A stretch of DNA of 64,000 bases from JANQEA01 sp964466035 (GTDB taxonomy: Bacteria; Bipolaricaulota; Bipolaricaulia; UBA7950; UBA9294), in NCBI GenBank assembly GCA_964466035.1, contig CAYXLR010000007.1, positions 1 through 64,000 on the forward strand, in the 5' to 3' direction. This document shows positions 25,776 to 33,395 of the stretch, piece by piece (the first letter of the stretch is position 1; every line of letters starts with the position of its first letter). Both the position numbers and the translations under genes were made by a program. A model generated the notes under the pieces. It was not told the origin of the DNA. It worked only from the letters and a program-made list of their open reading frames with translations, and made no database searches.

Positions 25776-25801
25776 CAGTTCTTTAGGGGATTGCGTAACA
25801 T
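25772..25801 (+). promoter_or_regulatory. Promoter of the aminotransferase gene
   Basis: TTGACA (25772-25777), 18 bp, TAACAT (25796-25801); the -35 overlaps the PAP2 stop codon. About 40 nt leader with GAGGGAGGG. Confidence 0.65.
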
Positions 25802-25841
25802 TCGAGGCGCTTGACCGCGCGCAGCAGAGAGGGAGGGTTCG

Positions 25842-27071
25842 ATGAAACACCACTTCTCAAGCCGGGTGGCCGGAGCGAAACGATCGGCGATTCGCGAGCT
25901 TCTCAAACTGACCGAACAACCGGACATCATCTCGTTCGGGGGCGGGCTTCCCGCGCCGGAGACGTTCCCGCACGACGAGATGGCGGAGATCGCGGCGGAG
26001 ATCATCCGCGAGAACTACGCCAACGTCCTGCAGTACGGACTGACCGAGGGAAGCAAGACGCTCCGCCAGGCGGTCTGCGATTGGCTCGTCCCACAGGGGC
26101 TCGAGGTGACGATCGACGAGCTGTTGGTCACGACGGCGTCGCAGCAGGCGCTCGACCTCCTGTGTAAGGCGTTCATCGATCCGGGGGACGTCATTTTCTG
26201 CGGCCTGCCGACCTACTTGGGGGCGGTGCAGGCGTTCACCCTCTTCCAGGTCGACCAGATCGGCGTCCCGCTCGAGGACGACGGGATGGACCTCGACGAG
26301 CTCGAACGGCGGATCGAGGGCGCGAAGCGCGAGGGCAAGACGCTGAAGGCGATCTACGTGATCCCCGACTTCCAGAACCCGAGCGGGATCACGATGTCGC
26401 TTGAGAAGAGAAAGCGGCTCCTCGAGATCGCCCGTCGCGAGGACCTGCTGATCTTCGAGGACAACCCGTACGGGTACCTGCGGTTCGCCGGGGAGCCGGT
26501 CCCGTCGATCTGCTCCCTCGACCAGGAGGGGCGGGTCATCATGATGCTCACCTTCTCCAAGACGCTTTGCGCCGGGCTCCGCCTGGCGGTCGTGGTCGCC
26601 CGCGGTGACCTGATGGACGCCCTCGTCCGCGCGAAGCAGGCGACCGATCTGTGCACGTCGAAGCTGACCCAGCATCTGGCGGCGCAGTACATGATTCGCT
26701 ACGGACTGGAGAAACACCTCAGGGAGATCCGTCCGATCTATCGGGAGAAGCGGGACGCGATGATCGCCGCGCTCGAGCGGTACATGCCCGAGGACGCGGG
26801 GATCACGTGGACGAACCCGGAGGGCGGCCTGTTCGTCTGGATGCGGCTTCCCGAGGGGATCGATACGACCGACATGCTGCAGGACGCGATCGAGCACAAG
26901 GTCGCGTACGTGCCTGGGGCGTCGTCGTACGTCGACGGCCGGGGACAGAACACGATCCGGCTGTCCTACTCCCTGGTGACGCCCGAAAAGATCGAAGAGG
27001 GGATCCGACGGCTGGCCGGGGTCGTCAAGACGGCGATCGAGGCGAAGCAGGTCGCGGCCGGCGCGCGGTAG
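25842..27071 (+). CDS. PLP-dependent aminotransferase, 2-aminoadipate/aromatic (fold-type I) class
   Basis: 409 residues. Layout of the LysN/KAT-II-like group: SGGGLPAPETFP-type start (FGGGLPAPETFPHDEM), LQYGLTEGSKTLRQ, PDFQNPSGITM (Asn and Asp/Tyr cofactor contacts), DNPYGYLRF, Schiff-base Lys in TFSKTLCAGLR, and C-terminal Arg in NTIRLSYS. Converts an amino acid and 2-oxoglutarate to a 2-oxoacid and glutamate. The saccharopine lysine-degradation genes at 49-52 kb would yield aminoadipate, a possible substrate, but they are unlinked. Confidence 0.85.
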   Translation: MKHHFSSRVAGAKRSAIRELLKLTEQPDIISFGGGLPAPETFPHDEMAEIAAEIIRENYANVLQYGLTEGSKTLRQAVCDWLVPQGLEVTIDELLVTTASQQALDLLCKAFIDPGDVIFCGLPTYLGAVQAFTLFQVDQIGVPLEDDGMDLDELERRIEGAKREGKTLKAIYVIPDFQNPSGITMSLEKRKRLLEIARREDLLIFEDNPYGYLRFAGEPVPSICSLDQEGRVIMMLTFSKTLCAGLRLAVVVARGDLMDALVRAKQATDLCTSKLTQHLAAQYMIRYGLEKHLREIRPIYREKRDAMIAALERYMPEDAGITWTNPEGGLFVWMRLPEGIDTTDMLQDAIEHKVAYVPGASSYVDGRGQNTIRLSYSLVTPEKIEEGIRRLAGVVKTAIEAKQVAAGAR

Positions 27072-27096
27072 CAGCGAGAGGCTGACTGAACGAACG

Positions 27097-27126
27097 CGGG
27101 CATCGGGTCGAACGGCTCGATGCCCG
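27097..27126. terminator. Bidirectional hairpin between the aminotransferase and M42 peptidase genes
   Basis: Arms CGGGCATCG (27097-27105) and CGATGCCCG (27118-27126) between two convergent genes, followed by ATCGTTTGTC on the plus strand. Confidence 0.65.
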
Positions 27127-27142
27127 ATCGTTTGTCGACTCG

Positions 27143-28204
27143 CTAGAAGACCGCCTCCGGAAGCGCGTCGACGAGCGCGGTCGTCAGGCGGATCGTGTTC
27201 TCGAGGTCGCCGAGCCGGAGGGTCGAGATCGGCGAGTGGATGTACCGACACGGGACCGAGATCACCCCGGCGAGGACGCCGCCCCGGGTGAGGTGGATCG
27301 CCCCGGCGTCGGTCCCGCCGTACGTCGGGAGCTTGTACTGATAGGGGATCCCCGCGTTCTCGGCGACCGTCTCCAGGGCGGCGACGATCCTCCTCGACAC
27401 GACGATCGAGCGGTCGGCGACGGAGATCGCCGGGCCGAGGCCGAGCCGAACCGGCTGGTTTTCGGGGGAGACGCCGGGCATGTCGGCCCCGATCGTCCCC
27501 TCGATCGCGATCGCCAGGTCCGGCTCCAGCTGATACGCCGCCGTCCGGGCGCCGCGGAGGCCGAGCTCTTCGCCGAAGACGAACGAGAAGGCGACGTTCA
27601 TCCCGAGCGGTCGCTCGGCGAGCCGGCGGGCCGTCTCGATCAGAACGGTGCAGCCGGCCCGATCGTCGAACGCCTTCCCGGTGACGGTTCCGTTTCGAAG
27701 CTCGGCGAACGGGTAGTGGATCGTGAACGGATCGCCGATCCGGAGGCCCATCTCAGCGGCTTCGTCCTTCGACGTCGCGCCGACGTCGACGAACAGGCTC
27801 TCCATCGGGATCGGCTTCTTCCGCTCCTCGGGAGGGACGATGTGCGGCGGCGCGGTCCCGATGACGCCGTGCAGCTTGGTCCCCTCCCGGGTGAGGATCT
27901 CGACCCGATGGCCGGGGACGATTCGCTCGTCCCATCCGCCGATCGGCGCGAAGCGCAGGTAGCCGCCCTCGTCGATCCACTTGACGATGAAGCCGACCTC
28001 GTCCGTGTGCGCGTCGAGCATCAGCGTTCGCTCGTCCGCGCGATTCGCCGCGCGGCGAATCGCGAACAGGTTGCCCAGCGCGTCGGTCCTGACCTCGTCG
28101 ACGAGCGGCGAGACGAGACCGCGGATCGTCTCCCTCACCTCGTCCTCGAACCCGGAGACGCCGAATCCGTCGGACAGCTCGCGTAGAACGTCGATCGGTT
28201 GCAT
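27143..28204 (-). CDS. M42-family aminopeptidase (endoglucanase-annotated type)
   Basis: 353 residues. Metal-site sequence: LDAHTDEVGF (His-x-Asp), AFDDRAGC, FGEELGLRGAR (catalytic Glu-Glu), IEGT (Asp/Glu position) and CRYIHSP near the C-terminus (His). These match tetrahedral (TET) dinuclear aminopeptidases of family M42. Probably trims peptides in the cytosol. Start 28204 chosen for AAGGGAG upstream. The longer frame begins inside the uvrC downstream spacer. Confidence 0.9.
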   Translation of the reverse strand: MQPIDVLRELSDGFGVSGFEDEVRETIRGLVSPLVDEVRTDALGNLFAIRRAANRADERTLMLDAHTDEVGFIVKWIDEGGYLRFAPIGGWDERIVPGHRVEILTREGTKLHGVIGTAPPHIVPPEERKKPIPMESLFVDVGATSKDEAAEMGLRIGDPFTIHYPFAELRNGTVTGKAFDDRAGCTVLIETARRLAERPLGMNVAFSFVFGEELGLRGARTAAYQLEPDLAIAIEGTIGADMPGVSPENQPVRLGLGPAISVADRSIVVSRRIVAALETVAENAGIPYQYKLPTYGGTDAGAIHLTRGGVLAGVISVPCRYIHSPISTLRLGDLENTIRLTTALVDALPEAVF

Positions 28205-28270
28205 GGTTCCGAACTCCCTTCTCTGGATCCCTGTCAGATTGGATTGCCTCGATGATCCGCGACGCACCGG

Positions 28271-30115
28271 TCAGCGTGCAAGATGGTGACGGATCCGCTC
28301 GGCGAGCCCGTCCGGGATTCCGGCCTTCTCCGCGATCTCGTCCGCCGAGGCGTGCTCGAGCCGCGCCACCGAGCCGAACGCCTGGATCAGCGTGCTCTTC
28401 CGCTTCGGGCCGACGCCGGGGATCTCGTCGAGGATCGAGGCGAGGCTCCGCTTCGCGCGAAGCCGCCGGTGGTACGTGACGGCGAACCGGTGCGCCTCGT
28501 CGCGGATCTGGCGCAGCAGCAACAGCGCCGGGCTCTCCGGTTCGAGGACGAGCGGCTCCGATTGACCGGGTCGGAACACCTCCTCGTGCCGCTTCGCCAG
28601 GCCGATCGCCTCGATCCCCTCGATGTTCGCGTCGCGGAGGACGTCGATCGCGACGTTCAGCTGCCCCTTCCCCCCGTCGACGAGGAGGAGGTCGGGGAGC
28701 TCGGAGAACTTCCCCTTGTGGATCGACGGATCGGACAGCTCGGCGAGCCCACGGCGGAAGCGGCGCCCGAGGACCTCGGCCATCATCGCGTAGTCGTCCG
28801 GCTTCCCCGATCTCTGGACCTTGAACCGCCGGTAGGCGTCCCGCCGGGGGCGGCCGTTCTCGAACACGACCATCGAGCCGGTCGCCTCCCCTCCCTGCGT
28901 GTTGGAGACGTCGAACGCCTCGATCCGCTGCGGGAAGACGGACAACGAAAGCGCTTCGGTCAGCTCGACGAGCGCCACGGTCGCCTCCTTCCGGACCGCC
29001 TCGTCCCGCTGCTCCCCCTTCATCGCGAACCGGGCGTTGTCGTTCGCCAGCTCGACCAGCCGGCGCTTCTCGCCGCGCTGGGGGACGCGGGCGTGGACCC
29101 GCCGACCGCGGAGGTCGGTCAGCCAGGTTTCGAGGCGTTCGGTCTCCTCGATCTCGATCGGGAGGAGGATCTCCCGCGGCACGGACGACGCGTTGGCGTA
29201 GTACTGGGTCAGGAACGCGGAGAGGATCTCGGCTTCGGAGGAGTCGTCCGGGACGCGGAGGTGGTACGACTCCCGTCCGGCCATCCGCCCGCCGCGGACG
29301 AGGAAGACCTGGGCGGACGCCCGGTCCTCGCCGACCGCCAGGCCGAAGACGTCCCGGTCGATCGTGTCCGGCAGGACGACCGACTGGCGCTCGAGGGTCC
29401 GCAGGAGCGACTCCATCTGATCCCTCAGGTGGGCGGCGCGCTCGAACCGCTGCGCCGCCGCCGCGTCGCGCATCTCCGTTCGGAGGCCGGAGATCAGGCC
29501 GGAGACGCGCCCCTCGAACAGCATCGCCGCCCGATCGACCATCGCCCCGTACTCCTCGAGGCTCACCAGCTCGGCGCACGGCCCGAGGCATCGGCCGATG
29601 TGGTAGTTGAGGCACGGGCGGCGCGGTGTCTTCAACGGAAGGTCGAGCGTGCAGGTGCGAATCGGGAAGAGCTTCTGGGCGAGCTTCAAGGTCGTGCGCA
29701 TCGCCTTGACGCTCGTGTACGGGCCGAAGTAGCGGGCGCCGTCGTCGAACCGTCGCCGGACGACCATCACGTGGGGGAACGGCTCGGCGGTGATCTTCAG
29801 GTACGGATATCGCTTGTCGTCGCGCAGCCGGACGTTGCATCGCGGCTGATGCCGCTTGATCAGCGTGTCCTCGAGGAGGAACGCCTCGGACTCGGTTTCG
29901 GTCTGGATAACCTCGAAGTCGGCGATCTGGGCGACGAGCGACTGCGTCCTCCGCTCCGCCTCGGCCTGCGCCTGGAAGTACGAGCGGACCCGCGATCGGA
30001 GGGAGGCCGCCTTCCCGACGTAGATCACGTCGCCGCGGGCGTCCTTCATCAGGTAGACGCCCGGCGTCGTCGGGAGAGACTTCAGCTTCGCTTCGATCGA
30101 GGGTTCACGTGTCAT
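28271..30115 (-). CDS. uvrC: Excinuclease ABC subunit C
   Basis: 614 residues. GIY-YIG nuclease (TPGVYLMKDARGDVIYVGKAASLRSRVRSYFQ), Cys-rich knot CLNYHIGRCLGPC, UVR motif (LRDQMESLLRTLERQ), RNase H-like domain with EAFDVSNTQGGEATGSMVVFENG and DLLLVDGGKGQLN, and C-terminal helix-hairpin-helix (LDEIPGVGPKRKSTLIQAFGS). Makes both incisions in nucleotide excision repair with UvrAB. Divergent from tRNA-Ala. Confidence 0.96.
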   Translation of the reverse strand: MTREPSIEAKLKSLPTTPGVYLMKDARGDVIYVGKAASLRSRVRSYFQAQAEAERRTQSLVAQIADFEVIQTETESEAFLLEDTLIKRHQPRCNVRLRDDKRYPYLKITAEPFPHVMVVRRRFDDGARYFGPYTSVKAMRTTLKLAQKLFPIRTCTLDLPLKTPRRPCLNYHIGRCLGPCAELVSLEEYGAMVDRAAMLFEGRVSGLISGLRTEMRDAAAAQRFERAAHLRDQMESLLRTLERQSVVLPDTIDRDVFGLAVGEDRASAQVFLVRGGRMAGRESYHLRVPDDSSEAEILSAFLTQYYANASSVPREILLPIEIEETERLETWLTDLRGRRVHARVPQRGEKRRLVELANDNARFAMKGEQRDEAVRKEATVALVELTEALSLSVFPQRIEAFDVSNTQGGEATGSMVVFENGRPRRDAYRRFKVQRSGKPDDYAMMAEVLGRRFRRGLAELSDPSIHKGKFSELPDLLLVDGGKGQLNVAIDVLRDANIEGIEAIGLAKRHEEVFRPGQSEPLVLEPESPALLLLRQIRDEAHRFAVTYHRRLRAKRSLASILDEIPGVGPKRKSTLIQAFGSVARLEHASADEIAEKAGIPDGLAERIRHHLAR

Positions 30116-30185
30116 CGGAGGTCTTGCTCATGGTAGCGACGCCGGGATCGTGCCTCAAATGCCGGTTCAGTGGTTCCTTGGACGG

Positions 30186-30213
30186 TTGATCGGCGCGTCG
30201 ACGCCGCTACAAT
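30186..30213 (+). promoter_or_regulatory. Promoter of tRNA-Ala
   Basis: TTGATC (30186-30191), 16 bp, TACAAT (30208-30213), 18 bp before the tRNA. Confidence 0.5.
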
Positions 30214-30231
30214 GGCCTCCCGAAGAACCCT

Positions 30232-30308
30232 GGGGGTGTAGCTCTAATTGGGAGAGCGCCCGCCTTGCACGCGGGAGGATGGCGGTTCGAATCCGCTCGC
30301 CTCCACCA
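30232..30308 (+). tRNA. tRNA-Ala (TGC), at the left border of the accessory island
   Basis: Acceptor GGGGGTG/CGCCTCC, anticodon stem CCCGC/GCGGG with loop CTTGCAC (TGC), T-loop TTCGAAT, encoded CCA at 30306-30308. Base composition falls right after it. A short in-frame stretch ending AELFWGVAREYTHDEA then TGA at about 30391 could be a remnant of a displaced gene; evidence is thin. Confidence 0.95.
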
Positions 30309-30421
30309 GGACTACGGTACCAAGGTGTGTACACCCGCCGAACTCTTCTGGGGCGTCGCCCGCGAATACACTCACGACGAGGCCTGAGGGGTCAATACCA
30401 TTCCGGAACTGGACAGCCTAA

Positions 30422-30892
30422 GTGTTCGAAACAGAGAAGGAGATTCTGTCTGGGCTTCTTCGATTCTGCCTCAAGCAGCTTGTGGATGCTGGGCGAGTTG
30501 AAGAAGGCAACATAGTCGGCGCGTACCACGTGGACTTCGAGGCAACCGACGAGCTTGCGGGCAGCGGGCAAGCCGCGGCAACTACTCAGGACCGGCTGGG
30601 ACATGCTGTTGTTCTATTTGATCCTGCGTGGGGTTCTGAAGCAGCTGCTTGGGCGATCCCCCACGAAGCATTTCACGTAGCTCAGTTCTGCTGCGGAGAT
30701 CTCGTGAACCTAGGAGGGGGCAGGAAGCTCTGGAAGGGAGAAGCATATGAGTCTCTGGCTTCCGATGATCCACATTATTCAGAGCAGCCATGGGAAGCCG
30801 AAGCATTCGCACACGATGAGGAGCTTCGCAGCACCATGAGGAGGCAGTACCCGGATCTCGACTCCCGCTTACAACAAGAGGAGGAGCACTGA
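30422..30892 (+). CDS. Unknown protein with HExxH metalloprotease-like motif
   Basis: 156 residues. H81-E-A-F-H85 in WAIPHEAFHVAQFCCGDL is followed by PWEAEAFAHDEEL (E125/E127), the spacing and style of gluzincin or IrrE/ImmA-like metallopeptidases, where a downstream Glu is the third zinc ligand. No signal peptide or membrane segment. GTG start at 30422 without a good Shine-Dalgarno. First gene of the island, followed by repeat copy 1. Function is not recognised; proteolytic activity is inferred from the motif only. Confidence 0.6.
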   Translation: MFETEKEILSGLLRFCLKQLVDAGRVEEGNIVGAYHVDFEATDELAGSGQAAATTQDRLGHAVVLFDPAWGSEAAAWAIPHEAFHVAQFCCGDLVNLGGGRKLWKGEAYESLASDDPHYSEQPWEAEAFAHDEELRSTMRRQYPDLDSRLQQEEEH

Positions 30893-30931
30893 CTTCGGCA
30901 GGCCCACCCTGTCAGACAGAGATGAGGTGTC

Positions 30932-30960
30932 CCCGGGCTCTCCAATCGTTCACCTCGGCT
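30932..30960. repeat. Island repeat, copy 1
   Basis: Contains CTCTCCAATCGTTCACC. 26 of 29 positions match copy 4 (36434-36462). Lies 40 bp after the HExxH gene. Confidence 0.8.
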
Positions 30961-31070
30961 TGATCCTGGACCATCCATGGGTAATTGCTCTGTGTTCTCA
31001 GTTGGTGTCTGCTGAGGGACTTGGCATAGACTAGCTCCACAGACAACGCGACAAACGGGAGCGGATCGGG

Positions 31071-32909
31071 ATGCCTGAGGCGAAGGAGTACCCACACACA
31101 TCTATCAAGTGGAGTGAGACTTACACGAAGACGGGGCTCGTCCGCTACGTCGTTGAGATTCGACATCTTGAGCTAAGCAAGTACCGTGTGATAAAGGATC
31201 CTGATAGGGGAATCGCTCGCTCGAAGGCAGAGGCCCAGCTGAAGGGATGGCATCAGCAGTGGGAGAAAAGGGAGCACATCCGCAAGCAAAAGGAGGATGC
31301 TGCGGAGAGAACGACGCTTGCCCAAGAGCGGCTCGCGCAAGTGCAAGGCATACTGCAGACCGGTCTCACAAGAAGGACCAAGATAACGGCTCGCTCGAAG
31401 TGGTACAAGTTCCCGGAGAAGGAGCCGCGGGAGCCCAGGAAGCCGAAGCTTCAGAAGGTCCCCAGGAAGCCATCGCCGAAGAGACGACCGCAAAAGCCGG
31501 AGCCAGATCCTGGCACGAAGCCGACAGAGACAGGCATAGAGTATCAAGTGAAGAGCGGGTTCCTGGCCTGGTTAGCTGGCGGCTCGCGCGCCAAGCGTGA
31601 GGCCGATGCCCGGCAGTGGTTCAGGAGCGATCTGACAGCATGGGAGACTGCCCAGAGGGAGGCGCTTGAGAAGTGGGGATCCCGCTGCCGTGAACTCGAT
31701 TCGGAGGATCAAGCTGCCCTTTCAGCGTGGGAGAAGCGAGTATCCGAAGTGCGGAAGAAGAATGCCGAGAAGCAAGAGACCTACGCGATCGAGAGAGAGA
31801 AGTGGGAAGAGAAAAGGAGCAGGTGGGCTGAGAAGAAAGAGTCGCATGAGGCAGCTGTACGGAGCCTTTTCGAGAACTATCGCGACAGGGAGCCGGAAGC
31901 AGTGTGCAGCTATCTATCAGCTGTTCTGGACGAAAGCTCCTACCCGGAGTGGATTCCCAGGGAACACGACATCTACTACAACACCGAGACGAAGACAGCA
32001 GTCGTAGATTATCGACTGCCAGCCCCATCCGATCTTCCGGCTATCAAGGAAGTCTCGTATGTCCAGGCGCGGGACGAGTTCACAGAAAAGCCCATACCCG
32101 TCCGGGATTGCGAGAAGCTGTACGACTCCGCTATCTACCAAGTGGCCCTCAGGACCTTGCACGAGTGCTTCGAGGCCACGGCCGACAGTGTTCTTACGTC
32201 GGTCGTGTTCAACGGCTATGTCAGGACCAAGGATGCGGCTACTGGCAAGGGGATACGCCCGTGCATTCTCTCTGTCCAGACCCAACGGGGCGAGTTCTCA
32301 GCAATCGATCTTGCATCTGTAGATCCCAAGGAGTGCGTCAGGAAACTGAGAGGTATCGGAAGCTCCAAACTGCATGCACTGGCGCCAATCGCACCGATTC
32401 TGTCTTTCGACAAGGAAGACTCGAGGTTTGTCGAGGGTCGCGACATTCTGGGGCGTGTGAGCGAAGGCAGCAACCTTGCTGCCATGGACTGGGAGGACTT
32501 CGAACATCTCATCCGGGGGGTCTTCGAGGGGTATTTCGCCGACATTGACGGGGATGTGAAAGTCACCCAGGCAAGCCGTGACAAGGGCGTCGATGCAGTG
32601 GTATTCGACCCAGATCCTGTTACTGGTGGGAAAATCATCATACAGGCGAAGCGCTACACGAATACGGTGTCCGTAGCAGCGGTCCGGGAGTTGCTCGGCA
32701 CTGTCCAGAATGAAGGTGCAAAACTCGGCATCCTTGTCGCGACATCGCAGTTCGGACCGGATGCGATTCAGCTGGCTGCAGAGTGGCCGATTAACCTGAT
32801 TGACGGCGGCAACCTGCTGCACTTGCTGGCAGAGCAGGGCCGCAAAGCCTACATCGACATCCGGGAAGCGCGGGAGATTCTCAAGGAGCGAGAAGGCGAG
32901 GCGAGCTAG
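31071..32909 (+). CDS. Coiled-coil protein with C-terminal Mrr-type restriction endonuclease domain
   Basis: 612 residues. Residues about 50-270 are highly charged coiled-coil with a Pro/Lys-rich linker (KPKLQKVPRKPSPKRRP); about 275-465 is a globular part I do not recognise; 472-590 is a PD-(D/E)xK domain of Mrr type: MDWEDFEHLI (Glu), KGVDAVV (D508), IIIQAKRYTN (Q525-x-K527), then GILVATSQFG. These residues are the full catalytic set, so an active nuclease is expected. Probable defence function such as type IV restriction of modified DNA. No methyltransferase adjacent. Repeat copy 2 follows 31 bp after the stop. Confidence 0.8.
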   Translation: MPEAKEYPHTSIKWSETYTKTGLVRYVVEIRHLELSKYRVIKDPDRGIARSKAEAQLKGWHQQWEKREHIRKQKEDAAERTTLAQERLAQVQGILQTGLTRRTKITARSKWYKFPEKEPREPRKPKLQKVPRKPSPKRRPQKPEPDPGTKPTETGIEYQVKSGFLAWLAGGSRAKREADARQWFRSDLTAWETAQREALEKWGSRCRELDSEDQAALSAWEKRVSEVRKKNAEKQETYAIEREKWEEKRSRWAEKKESHEAAVRSLFENYRDREPEAVCSYLSAVLDESSYPEWIPREHDIYYNTETKTAVVDYRLPAPSDLPAIKEVSYVQARDEFTEKPIPVRDCEKLYDSAIYQVALRTLHECFEATADSVLTSVVFNGYVRTKDAATGKGIRPCILSVQTQRGEFSAIDLASVDPKECVRKLRGIGSSKLHALAPIAPILSFDKEDSRFVEGRDILGRVSEGSNLAAMDWEDFEHLIRGVFEGYFADIDGDVKVTQASRDKGVDAVVFDPDPVTGGKIIIQAKRYTNTVSVAAVRELLGTVQNEGAKLGILVATSQFGPDAIQLAAEWPINLIDGGNLLHLLAEQGRKAYIDIREAREILKEREGEAS

Positions 32910-32940
32910 GGCGCATGCCTCCAACCGCGTTTCAGCCGGA

Positions 32941-32969
32941 GGTTCTCCAAACGTTTACCTCGGGTCTCC
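32941..32969. repeat. Island repeat, copy 2 (diverged)
   Basis: GGTTCTCCAAACGTTTACC core, followed by TCGGG as in copy 1. Immediately downstream of the nuclease gene. Confidence 0.65.
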
Positions 32970-33055
32970 CGTCTTGAGACGGCTGCTTCAGTAGGTAGTA
33001 GGTGGCAAGTAGCGTGTAGGAGAAGACTACAAGCCCAGGTGCACATCAGAACGAA

Positions 33056-33081
33056 GGTTCTCCAATCGTTCACCCAGGCTC
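33056..33081. repeat. Island repeat, copy 3
   Basis: GGTTCTCCAATCGTTCACC followed by CAGGCTC; identical over about 24 bases to copy 4. Only about 90 bp separate it from copy 2, with no gene between: an apparent empty unit. From 33082 to 33291 I see only a 46-codon frame starting ATGAAGAAC at about 33154, not convincing as a gene. Confidence 0.8.
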
Positions 33082-33268
33082 CATACGAACTGAAGGCTAA
33101 CACCTTCCTCTTCTACGTTACCGCCCGATTTGGAAAACAGACTCGAGGTTCATGAATGAAGAACTACCTCGTACTTCCTTTATCCGTTGGGTCGTCACAT
33201 CAGGCGGAGGTGGGAAGCACCCTCCTTGTCTACGAAGGGCGAGACAGATCTTCTAGGTTAGAGCGTGT

Positions 33269-33297
33269 TTTTCCTGAGAACCGGTTTATCCTATAAT
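33269..33297 (+). promoter_or_regulatory. Promoter of the large surface-protein gene
   Basis: Perfect TATAAT at 33292-33297 with a weak TTTTCC 17 bp upstream; about 95 nt leader. Confidence 0.5.
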
Positions 33298-33395
33298 CCC
33301 CTCAAGGATGACGTGAGGATGGCCTGACGATCGCCTGTCGATGGGGGAATCTAGCGTCTACATGCAGCCCTTGCCGGCTGCTATGGGGGAGTGAG

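Noticed and set aside
33154..33294. 46-codon frame before the surface-protein gene
   Set aside because: No Shine-Dalgarno, runs into the downstream promoter, no recognisable feature.
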